Assembly: GCA_036399695.1 (NCBI GenBank)
Contig: DASWMP010000218.1
Span: forward strand, 1-11,477
Source of the DNA: DASVEE01 sp036399695
GTDB lineage: Bacteria; Acidobacteriota; Thermoanaerobaculia; Gp7-AA8
Direction: 5' to 3'
DNA: 11,477 bases
Shown here: in pieces, positions 1-5,537 of the stretch
How the letters are laid out: the number at the start of each line of letters is the position of its first letter
Numbering within the stretch: the first letter of the stretch is position 1
Notes under the pieces: generated by a model
What the model was told of the DNA's origin: nothing
Seen by the model: only the letters and a program-made list of their open reading frames with translations
Databases searched by the model: none
Made by a program: the position numbers and the translations under genes

Positions 1-157
1 CCACGGCGGGGACGAAACGGGAAGGGTCCACCTTGATCTCACGGCTCGGGGGCGCCGGCTTGACCTCGCGTTCGAGCGGTGTCGCCTCCTGCGCGAACAG
101 ACCCGCCACACCGACCAGCAGCGACACGAACGCCACGAACACACTTCTTCTTGTCAT
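1..157 (-). CDS. N-terminus of a secreted protein of unknown function (partial)
   Basis: Only the first 52 codons are in the window; the gene runs off the left edge. The protein begins MTRRSVFVAFVSLLVGVAG and continues LFAQEATPLEREVKPAPPS. This is a short basic N-terminus, a hydrophobic core of about 15 residues and a likely signal peptidase I site after residues 21-23 (LFA-Q), followed by a charged, proline-rich stretch. The ATG at 157 is preceded on the minus strand by GGGAGAAAG, a reasonable ribosome-binding site about 2 nt upstream. The product is therefore probably exported. No domain can be recognised in the visible part, so no function is proposed. It has the same orientation as the M23 peptidase behind it, but 196 bp lie between them, so a shared transcript is possible and not shown. 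Confidence 0.72.
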   Translation of the reverse strand, partial: MTRRSVFVAFVSLLVGVAGLFAQEATPLEREVKPAPPSREIKVDPSRFVPAV

Positions 158-171
158 ACTTTCTCCCTGCC

Positions 172-218
172 GCCGACGAGCGGGCTCTTTAAGTTTTCTG
201 GGTGATTGGCTCGTCGGC
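172..218. other. 10-bp perfect inverted repeat in the leader of the partial gene
   Basis: GCCGACGAGC (172-181) and GCTCGTCGGC (209-218) can pair perfectly around a 27-nt A/T-richer loop. The repeat sits 15 to 61 nt upstream of the start codon of the minus-strand gene at 157, so it could form in its 5' leader. It could equally act as a late terminator for the M23 gene. There is no U-tract in the expected place. The rest of 158-353 shows nothing else I can name. Confidence 0.4.
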
Positions 219-353
219 TCGCGGGAACGAGCAGGGAGCGGGACCTTTGGACTCTTGAAGGTTATTGTGCCCGATGTGTCGCAGGGCACCAGTCACATTT
301 CCAGCGCGTGCTGCTTGCCCGCCGCGGGAGAAGCGGAAGGCAGGCGTCGCCGC

Positions 354-1034
354 CTACCGCACCGTCACGCCGCGCTGCACGAGAATCGGATAGGGATCGA
401 TCGGCGTCCCCTTCCACCATTCTTTCGTCGGGGGGAGCACGTCGATCGAGAAGTGGAGATGCGGCGTGCCTGGGGGGGAGTTGCCGCTGATGCCGACGTA
501 GCCGATCAACTGCCCCCGCTTCACCCGCTGCCCTTCGGCGAGGCCGTCGGCGTAGCGCTCCAGGTGGGCGTAGTAGTAGACGTGCTGCTCCGCTTCGTCG
601 AACTGATAAATCGTGATGCCGCCCGTCTTGCTGAAGAACAGTTTGCGGATCGTGCCGTCGACGGCCGCGACCACCGGGGTGCCGCGGGGGGCGAGGATGT
701 CGAGGGCGTTATGGACCCGTCCGCCGCGCGGATCGTCGAAGTCGCGCCTCAGTTGCGCAGGCAGGATGCCTACGACCGGGATGATGATCTGCTCCTCGCT
801 CAGCGACGTGGCCGGGACATGCGTGGGCGTGTGGGCCATCGGAACCGTCACGGTGTCGACGCGGCGGCTTCCGCGCGTGCCGTTCTGCTCCGTCTGCGGC
901 GCGGCGGCGATCGGGCCGGCAGGCGTGACGGCGGCCATGGCGATGGGGATGCGCGGACCGGCATCCCGCAGCATGCCGAGGACGATCCCGGCACCGAAGG
1001 CGGCCCCGGCGAGAAACGCCACCACAGTTTTCAT
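354..1034 (-). CDS. Membrane-anchored M23-family metallopeptidase
   Basis: This 226-residue protein is a probable zinc-dependent peptidase acting on peptidoglycan cross-links. Residues 4-22 (VVAFLAGAAFGAGIVLGML) form a signal anchor, and about 25-80 are a low-complexity linker rich in Ala, Pro and Thr. The M23 (LytM/lysostaphin-like) domain spans about 85-215. The expected residues are present: H108 and D112 in HNALD (HxxxD, metal ligands), H157 in YYYAHL, and H192/H194 in PHLHF (HxH). Catalytic activity is therefore plausible, unlike in degenerate LytM activators such as EnvC or NlpD. The start is the ATG at 1034. A longer frame exists upstream, but it would run into the divergent glycosylase gene, and the hydrophobic anchor begins right at this Met. 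No Shine-Dalgarno is visible. There are 23 bp to the divergent start at 1058. Confidence 0.88.
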   Translation of the reverse strand: MKTVVAFLAGAAFGAGIVLGMLRDAGPRIPIAMAAVTPAGPIAAAPQTEQNGTRGSRRVDTVTVPMAHTPTHVPATSLSEEQIIIPVVGILPAQLRRDFDDPRGGRVHNALDILAPRGTPVVAAVDGTIRKLFFSKTGGITIYQFDEAEQHVYYYAHLERYADGLAEGQRVKRGQLIGYVGISGNSPPGTPHLHFSIDVLPPTKEWWKGTPIDPYPILVQRGVTVR

Positions 1035-1057
1035 ATGAGCGCGATAATCGTCTTTGC
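1035..1057. promoter_or_regulatory. Putative bidirectional promoter core between the M23 and glycosylase genes
   Basis: The whole gap between the divergent start codons is 23 bp, and its centre is CGATAATCG. On the plus strand GATAAT (1043-1048) matches the -10 consensus TATAAT at 5 of 6 positions and leaves 9 nt to the GTG at 1058. On the minus strand GATTAT (1049-1044) also leaves 9 nt to the ATG at 1034. Neither gene has a Shine-Dalgarno, so leaderless or near-leaderless transcripts are expected. I find no good -35 hexamer on either side; it would lie inside the opposite gene. This is inference from sequence only. Confidence 0.4.
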
Positions 1058-1939
1058 GTGCCTGAACTTCCCGACGTGGCCGTTTACCTCGAGGCGCTGG
1101 ACGAGCGCGTCCGTGGCCAAGTGCTGCAAGGTCTGAGACTTGGCAGCCCATTCGTGCTGCGCACCGTCGAGCCCGCCCCAGGCGAGCTGGCCGGCAAACG
1201 GATCACCGATCTCCGCCGCCTCGGCAAGCGCATCGTCTTCGAGCTCGAGGGCGCCTACTTCATCGTCCTCCACCTCATGATCGCCGGCCGCCTCAAGTGG
1301 CTCGCCCCCGGCGCCAAGCTCCCGGGCAAGCTCGGCCTGGCCGCCTTCGACTTCGAGAACGGCACGCTCGCCCTGACGGAAGCAGGCTCGAAACGCCGCG
1401 CCTCGCTGCACATCGTCCACGGCGAGGAAGCGCTCCGCGAGCACGACCGCGGCGGCCTCGAACCGCTCACCGCCACGCTCGAAGAGTTCCGCGACGCCCT
1501 CACCGCCGAGCGCCACACCCTCAAGCGCACGCTCACAGACCCGCGGACTTTCAGCGGCATCGGCAACGCCTATTCCGATGAGATCCTCCACCGCGCCAGA
1601 CTCTCCCCCGTCCAGCTCTCCACGAACCTGAACGACGAGCAGATCGAGCGCCTCTACGACGCCACCCGCACCACGCTTCTCGATTGGATCGACCGCCTCC
1701 GCGCCGACCGTAAAGGCAAGTTCCCGGAGAAGGTCACGGCCTTCCGCCCGGAGATGGCTGTCCACGGCAAGTACAACCAACCCTGCCCCGTCTGCCAGAC
1801 GCCGGTACAGCGGATCGTCCACGCGGACAACGAAACCAACTACTGCGCCCGCTGCCAGACCGGCGGCAAGCTGCTGGCCGATCGCGCCCTCAGCCGGCTG
1901 CTGAAGTCGGATTGGCCGAAGTCGATCGACGATCTGTGA
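1058..1939 (+). CDS. Fpg/Nei-family DNA glycosylase (formamidopyrimidine-DNA glycosylase-like)
   Basis: This 293-residue protein is a base-excision repair enzyme of the Fpg/MutM/Nei superfamily, which removes oxidised bases and nicks the abasic strand. The N-terminus MPELPDV supplies the catalytic Pro2 and Glu3. This fixes the start at the GTG at 1058, because Pro must follow the initiator Met. Lys57 (RRLGK) and the HLMIAGRL segment match the family. The helix-two-turn-helix motif is GIGNAYSDEILHRARLSP (about 167-184, with Asn170). A four-Cys zinc finger is formed by C243, C246, C263 and C266, followed by a 27-residue tail. Oddities: the usual DPRRFG lesion-recognition loop is replaced by the region around EAGSKRRASLH (109-118), and the finger has Asn258 where E. 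coli Fpg has a DNA-binding Arg. Substrate range may therefore differ from classical MutM, so no gene symbol is given. It is divergent from the M23 gene and convergent with the GNAT gene. Confidence 0.93.
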   Translation: MPELPDVAVYLEALDERVRGQVLQGLRLGSPFVLRTVEPAPGELAGKRITDLRRLGKRIVFELEGAYFIVLHLMIAGRLKWLAPGAKLPGKLGLAAFDFENGTLALTEAGSKRRASLHIVHGEEALREHDRGGLEPLTATLEEFRDALTAERHTLKRTLTDPRTFSGIGNAYSDEILHRARLSPVQLSTNLNDEQIERLYDATRTTLLDWIDRLRADRKGKFPEKVTAFRPEMAVHGKYNQPCPVCQTPVQRIVHADNETNYCARCQTGGKLLADRALSRLLKSDWPKSIDDL

Positions 1940-1951
1940 GGGGCGGGAGAA

Positions 1952-2031
1952 GCGGTTGGCGGTTGGCGGTTGGCAGGAGAACCATGCTGCGGTGGTTTTG
2001 AACTGCCAACCGCCAACTGCCAACCGCCAAC
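1952..2031. repeat. Heptamer-based inverted repeat at a convergent gene junction
   Basis: The left arm is three copies of a GGTTGGC heptamer (1955-1975 in the paired part). The right arm is 2004-2024, with a further CGCCAAC to 2031. The two 21-nt arms are complementary except at one position. Inside the loop AACCA (1980-1984) and TGGTT (1993-1997) can also pair, extending the structure. It fills the gap between the glycosylase stop (1939) and the GNAT stop (2035), so it could end transcription from both sides. Neither exit carries a clear T-run, so a repeat-element origin is as likely as a true intrinsic terminator. Confidence 0.7.
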
Positions 2032-2034
2032 AAT

Positions 2035-3132
2035 TCAGTGCGTATCCGAATCCAGCAAACTGATGTACCACCGGTCGCGGGACTTCAGCGGAGCGTCGTT
2101 CATCGGCAGGAGCGCTTTCGCGCCCATGTGCAGCTCGCCCGGGATGTACTTTGGCGGCAGCGTCAGAAAGCCGGCGCGGCGGAAGGCGGCGTGGTTCGGC
2201 GAATGCGCAAAGTTCCAGGCCCACACGGCGCCGCAGCCGGCGCGTGAGAGACGGCGGAGCGCTTCGGCGAGCAGCGCGTGTGCCGCGTGCCGGTCGGCCG
2301 GATCGGCGATCAACTCCATGATCGTCCCGGAAGCGCCGCCGGCATCCGGCTCCGAGATGCCCGTACACACATAGCCGAGCAGCTCCGCGCCGCGATACAG
2401 GCCGATCACCTCATAACGCGCGCCCGGACGGCTCATGCGCCAGCGCAAATACTCGGAGCTCCGTTCGATCGTCACGCCGATGCCCGCCGCGAACTTGCGC
2501 CACACCGCGTCCAGCTCCGGGCCGAACTCCGTCACCGGGCGGAACGTGCAGCCGCGCGGCGCACCGCCGCCGAGCACCGGAATCGGCGGGTCGAGGAAGC
2601 GCGGAGGCCGGAGCTTCCCGCGCGACAGGCGGCTCGTGACGTAGCTCAGTCGCAGCGGCCGGACCATCACCGGCAAGGGATCGAGACTCGTCCAGTCCAG
2701 CTTCTGAAAGAAGCCATGCGCCGAATTGCCGTTCGGGAAGCCGTACACCAGCGTCACGCCGTCTTTCGCGCAGCGGTCGTAGCCCGACTTGGCCATCCGG
2801 ATGAACAGCCCCTTGCCGCGGTAGCGTACGTCGGTGAGCGTGTTCAGCGACTGCGCCCCCCGCACGACCTCCCCGTCGACCCGCACCGCCACCGGAAACA
2901 CCGCATAGATGGCCGCCACGACTTCGGAGGGCGGCGGCGCCAGCGCCAGCTCGACGAAGAGCCCGCCGTCCGGCGGCTGCAGATACTGCCAGCGCAGCAG
3001 CTCCAGCGTGCGCGGCGAACCGTTCTCGGCGAACGCCCGCTGGAAGAGCAGCAGGTCCGCTTCCGTGCGCTCCATTGGACGAAAGATCAGCGACCCGACG
3101 TCGTCCGCAGCGTTCGCGTTCACCGTGCTCAT
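2035..3132 (-). CDS. GNAT-family acyltransferase-like protein (365 aa)
   Basis: The N-terminal half resembles the GNAT N-acetyltransferase fold. LNTLTDVRYRGKGLFIRMAK (about 96-115) looks like the acetyl-CoA-binding motif A, with R105-G-K-G108 as the pyrophosphate-binding loop. It is followed by VTLVYGFPNGNSAHGFFQKLDW (126-147), which matches motif B. A second alpha/beta region (about 195-330) contains RWRMSRPGARYEVIGLYRG and a C-terminal helix-strand pair ending near NHAAFRRAGF, consistent with a tandem GNAT fold. The substrate cannot be read from the sequence; related proteins are often found in surface-polysaccharide loci. I chose the ATG at 3132. The frame stays open upstream, but that would overlap the divergent neighbour, and the extension looks non-protein-like. 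No signal peptide or membrane segment is seen, so it should be cytoplasmic. Stop-to-stop distance to the glycosylase is 95 bp, start-to-start distance to the next gene 26 bp. Confidence 0.82.
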   Translation of the reverse strand: MSTVNANAADDVGSLIFRPMERTEADLLLFQRAFAENGSPRTLELLRWQYLQPPDGGLFVELALAPPPSEVVAAIYAVFPVAVRVDGEVVRGAQSLNTLTDVRYRGKGLFIRMAKSGYDRCAKDGVTLVYGFPNGNSAHGFFQKLDWTSLDPLPVMVRPLRLSYVTSRLSRGKLRPPRFLDPPIPVLGGGAPRGCTFRPVTEFGPELDAVWRKFAAGIGVTIERSSEYLRWRMSRPGARYEVIGLYRGAELLGYVCTGISEPDAGGASGTIMELIADPADRHAAHALLAEALRRLSRAGCGAVWAWNFAHSPNHAAFRRAGFLTLPPKYIPGELHMGAKALLPMNDAPLKSRDRWYISLLDSDTH

Positions 3133-3158
3133 ATCGGCCGAATGGTAGCATCGGCCCG
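3133..3158. promoter_or_regulatory. Putative bidirectional promoter core between the GNAT and GINT1-like genes
   Basis: The 26-bp divergent gap contains ATGGTAGCAT (3142-3151), an imperfect palindrome. On the plus strand TAGCAT (3146-3151) fits the TAnnnT -10 pattern and ends 7 nt before the ATG at 3159. On the minus strand TACCAT (3147-3142) fits the same pattern and ends 9 nt before the ATG at 3132. No Shine-Dalgarno precedes either start. The geometry closely repeats that at 1035-1057. Short TAnnnT matches are common by chance, so the support is the symmetry and spacing, not the hexamers alone. Confidence 0.35.
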
Positions 3159-4850
3159 ATGGTCCGTAAGTGCCTGATCGTCTGCGCGTCGCCCCTGCTG
3201 ACGACGCCCGAGGAGCAATTGATCCGCCTCCTCGAAGCACGCGGCTACGAGGTGACGGTCGCGGCCACGGGCCGCCCCGCTTTCGAGCCCAACTGGGCCG
3301 TCCGCCTCACGGATCGCGGCGAATCGCTGCTGCAGCGCCGGTTGCGCAACCACACGCGCCCCTTTCCCGCCGCTATCCCTGTCCCCTCCGATGCCGCCCT
3401 GCTCGTACTTGCCCGCGAGCTCACCCCCTCGCTGATCGTCCACTTCGGGGCGCCGGACCTCGCCGGGCAACTCGCGGCCGTCGCCGACGTCCTGCAGGTC
3501 TGGCTCAACCGCCGGCCCGAGACCCTGCGCATGGAGTCCGTCGCTGCCGCCTCCGGCGCCGCCCACGAGCTCACCGTCACCCGCCGGCGCAAAGACGCCC
3601 CGCATGAGCCGCGCGTCGTCGAACGATCGGCCATCACCTCCATCCACGCCTGGCCCGCCCTCGACCGCGCCGCCGCCTCCACCCGCGCCCTCGTTCTCCT
3701 TTTGCGCGCCCCCGACGCCCCAGACGGCGAACCCGCCGCCTGGCAGGACGCCCCCGTCCCCTCCGTTCGCATCCTGGCTGTTTTCACCGGGGTCGTCGTT
3801 CGCAGCATCGGCCAGATGCTCCTCCGCCGCTGGTGGCGCCCCGACGCCTGGTTTCTGGTGTACCAGAGCACGATGGGACCTATGGGACCTATGGGACAGA
3901 TGGGACCTATGGGGTCAGACCCTTCTTCTTCCGTGGGGTCAGACCTTTCTTCCTCCGTGGGGTCAGGCCTTTCTTCCTCCGTGGGGTCAGGCCTTTCCTC
4001 CTCTGTGGGGTCAGACCTTTCTCCCGTGGGGTCAGACCTTCGTTTTCCCGTGGGGTCAGACCTTCGTTTTCTCCTCGGTGGGCCCGACCGGTTCCTGGCC
4101 GATCCCTGCGCCGTCGCCGCCGGAGCCAGGTCCTACGTCTTCTGCGAGGAGTACCCCTACCGTACCGCTCGCGGCGTCATCTCCGTCTCCGAGCTGCAGG
4201 CGGACGGCACACTCAGCCAGCCGAAAGTCGTCCTCGACCGCCCCTACCACCTCTCCTATCCCTTCGTCTTCGAGGCCGATGGCCAGTGGTGGATGATCCC
4301 CGAGACCTCCGCCAACCGCACCGTCGAGCTCTACCGCGCCGCCGAGTTCCCCTGGCAGTGGGAGCTCCACCGCACTCTCCTCGACAACGTCAACGCCACC
4401 GACGCCACCCTCCTTCAGCACGAGGGCCGCTGGTGGATGTTCGTCACGATCGGCGAGCAGGGCTCCAGCACCTGGGACGAACTGTTCATCTACTACGCCG
4501 ATCGCTTCGACGGCCCCTGGCACCCCCACGCCCGTAACCCCGTCAAGCGCGACAACGGCTCCGCCCGCCCCGCCGGCCGCCTCTTCCGCACCCGCGCCGG
4601 CCTGATCCGTCCCGCCCAGGACTGTTCGATCGTCTACGGCGGCGGCATCCGCTTCATGAAGATCGACCGCCTCACCGAGACCGAGTTCGACGAACGGGAG
4701 CTCGAGCGCCTCGATCCATCAGTGATTGACGGCGCCGTCGCCCTCCACACCTGGTCCGCCACCCCCAATCTCCTGGTGATGGATGCCCTGCTCCCCTGGG
4801 CCCCCCTTTCCGCGGAGCGCCTCCACCGAAAAGTGCGGCCGAAGGGCTAA
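3159..4850 (+). CDS. Formyltransferase-like / GINT1-like beta-propeller fusion with an internal repeat linker
   Basis: This 563-residue protein has three parts. Residues 1-235 look like a degenerate formyltransferase-type alpha/beta domain: a first strand KCLIVCASP, LTPSLIVHFGAPDLAGQL (88-105) and VLQVWLNRR, ending in a helix and WFLVYQS. The catalytic Asn-His-Asp set of true formyltransferases is not visible. Residues 239-305 are low-complexity, with MGP triplets and then GSDLSSSV octads. Residues 306-545 resemble the N-terminal domain of plant glucosamine inositolphosphorylceramide transferase (GINT1), a GH43-like propeller: RFLADPCAV, YVFCEEYPY, YPFVFEADGQWWMIPETSAN, VELYRAAEFPWQWEL, RWWMFVT and RPAQDCS. 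The family suggests a sugar- or glycan-related role; the reaction is unknown. The repeats lie just before the first propeller strand and keep the frame. The ATG at 3159 is chosen because VRKCLIVCA begins the first strand. No Shine-Dalgarno is visible. Its divergent partner is the GNAT gene. Confidence 0.8.
   Translation: MVRKCLIVCASPLLTTPEEQLIRLLEARGYEVTVAATGRPAFEPNWAVRLTDRGESLLQRRLRNHTRPFPAAIPVPSDAALLVLARELTPSLIVHFGAPDLAGQLAAVADVLQVWLNRRPETLRMESVAAASGAAHELTVTRRRKDAPHEPRVVERSAITSIHAWPALDRAAASTRALVLLLRAPDAPDGEPAAWQDAPVPSVRILAVFTGVVVRSIGQMLLRRWWRPDAWFLVYQSTMGPMGPMGQMGPMGSDPSSSVGSDLSSSVGSGLSSSVGSGLSSSVGSDLSPVGSDLRFPVGSDLRFLLGGPDRFLADPCAVAAGARSYVFCEEYPYRTARGVISVSELQADGTLSQPKVVLDRPYHLSYPFVFEADGQWWMIPETSANRTVELYRAAEFPWQWELHRTLLDNVNATDATLLQHEGRWWMFVTIGEQGSSTWDELFIYYADRFDGPWHPHARNPVKRDNGSARPAGRLFRTRAGLIRPAQDCSIVYGGGIRFMKIDRLTETEFDERELERLDPSVIDGAVALHTWSATPNLLVMDALLPWAPLSAERLHRKVRPKG
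3873..3908 (+). repeat. 9-bp tandem repeat inside the GINT1-like gene
   Basis: Four successive 9-bp units begin at 3873, 3882, 3891 and 3900, with consensus ATGGGACCT; the third ends in CAG. They encode Met-Gly-Pro, with Met-Gly-Gln in the third unit. The next unit (ATGGGGTCA from 3909) changes into the 24-bp repeat that follows, so the two arrays touch. The unit is a multiple of three, so copy number can change without a frameshift. Confidence 0.9.
3911..4075 (+). repeat. 24-bp tandem repeat (7 units, one of 21 bp) inside the GINT1-like gene
   Basis: GGGGTCAG recurs at 3911, 3935, 3959, 3983, 4007, 4028 and 4052. The spacings are 24, 24, 24, 24, 21 and 24 bp. Each unit is GGGGTCAGACC (or GGCC) followed by a pyrimidine-rich T/C stretch and CCGT. 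In the gene's frame it reads Gly-Ser-Asp/Gly-Leu-Ser-Ser-Ser-Val. The unit has no stop codon in any of the three plus-strand frames. The core GGTCAGACC is a palindrome around its central A, and all length changes are multiples of three. The array forms a probably disordered linker. Confidence 0.93.
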
Positions 4851-4920
4851 CCCCGCCAGGCGCAGCACCAACAAGCAGAAACCAAAAGCCGAAAACCGCC
4901 TCCCCCCCGCTCCCGCGTCT

Positions 4921-4946
4921 AACTTTCCCCCCACCCTGGCGTCTAC
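4921..4946 (+). promoter_or_regulatory. Putative sigma-E-like promoter of the ECF sigma operon
   Basis: AACTT (4921-4925) is followed after 15 nt by GTCTAC (4941-4946). The E. coli sigma-E consensus, known from the literature, is GGAACTT, about 15-16 nt, then GTCTAA. The match therefore covers most of both elements at the right spacing; the GG before AACTT is CT here. It lies directly in front of the ECF sigma gene, where an autoregulated promoter is expected. Transcription would begin near 4951-4953, only a few nt before the ATG at 4956. GCGTCTA also occurs at 4915-4921, 24 bp upstream, and may be chance. The remaining gap from 4851 is C- and A-rich and shows nothing else. Confidence 0.45.
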
Positions 4947-4955
4947 GCTCCCAGA

Positions 4956-5537
4956 ATGCTGCTCCAGGGCGCTACGCTGACCGGCACAATTTCCGTGCTT
5001 CCGACCAACATCAACGCCGAGGATCGACGGCTGGCCGCGGGATGCGCGGCTGGGGAGCCGCGGGTCTTCGAAGAGATCTACCGCCGCTTCGCCGACCGGA
5101 TGAAGAGCATCGCCTACAACCACCTCGGCAACCGCTCCGACGCCGAAGACGCCGTCCAGGAGACATTCCTCAAGATCCACAGGGCTGCCACCACCTTTAC
5201 CGGCGAGGCCGCCTTCTCCACCTGGGCCTACCGCATCCTCATCAACACCTGCTACGACCTGCTGCGCCGGCGCAAACGCCGTCCCGAGGAGTCTCCTATC
5301 GAGGATGCTCCGGTCGAGCGTAGCGCCATGTCCGTCGACGACGCCAAACGCATCACCCTGCGCAAGCTCCTCACCGACCTCCCCGAACAACGCCGCACGG
5401 TCTTCACCCTCTTCGAGATCGAAGGCCTCAGCCACGCCGAGATCGCCGAAATCCTCGGCATCAGCGAAGGGAACTCCAAATGGATCCTCTTCGCCACCAA
5501 GAAAGAGCTCCAGGAAAAGTGGAAACGCCACAAATGA
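4956..5537 (+). CDS. ECF-type RNA polymerase sigma factor
   Basis: The product is 193 residues from the ATG at 4956. Region 2 spans about 35-108: FEEIYRRFADRMKSIAYN, then SDAEDAVQETFLKIHRA (core and -10 contacts) and FSTWAYRILINTCYDLLRR. Region 4 spans about 134-188: LRKLLTDLPEQRRTVFTLFE, then LSHAEIAEILGISEGNSKW, the helix-turn-helix that reads the -35 element. The linker is short and there is no region 1.1 or 3, as expected for extracytoplasmic-function (group 4) sigma factors. Its stop overlaps the anti-sigma start as ATGA, so the two are translationally coupled, and the pair should respond to an envelope signal. The start is uncertain: an in-frame GTG at 4995 (residue 14) would remove an unconserved stretch. 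No Shine-Dalgarno precedes either. A sigma-E-like promoter upstream suggests autoregulation. Confidence 0.95.
   Translation: MLLQGATLTGTISVLPTNINAEDRRLAAGCAAGEPRVFEEIYRRFADRMKSIAYNHLGNRSDAEDAVQETFLKIHRAATTFTGEAAFSTWAYRILINTCYDLLRRRKRRPEESPIEDAPVERSAMSVDDAKRITLRKLLTDLPEQRRTVFTLFEIEGLSHAEIAEILGISEGNSKWILFATKKELQEKWKRHK

Noticed and set aside
175..195. A second sigma-E-like promoter upstream of the partial gene (AACTT then GTCGG on the minus strand)
   Set aside because: The spacing is 13 nt, not 15, and the -10 matches only GTC; too weak to call.
1035..1060. ATG at 1035 as start of the glycosylase
   Set aside because: It is out of frame with the PELPDV start; only the GTG at 1058 puts Pro directly after the initiator Met, which the chemistry needs.
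33..1136. 367-codon plus-strand frame opposite the M23 gene
   Set aside because: Opposite strand encodes a complete M23 active site; this frame is Arg-rich and spans two other genes and a gap.
1031..2368. 445-codon minus-strand frame covering the glycosylase
   Set aside because: Antisense of a gene with intact Fpg catalytic and zinc-finger motifs; the product has no recognisable features and crosses a convergent junction repeat.
3604..4537. Alternative reading frames through the 24-bp repeats as separate genes
   Set aside because: They are open only because the repeat lacks stops in every frame; outside the repeat they are Pro/Arg/Ser-rich antifeatures, while the chosen frame carries conserved domain motifs on both sides.
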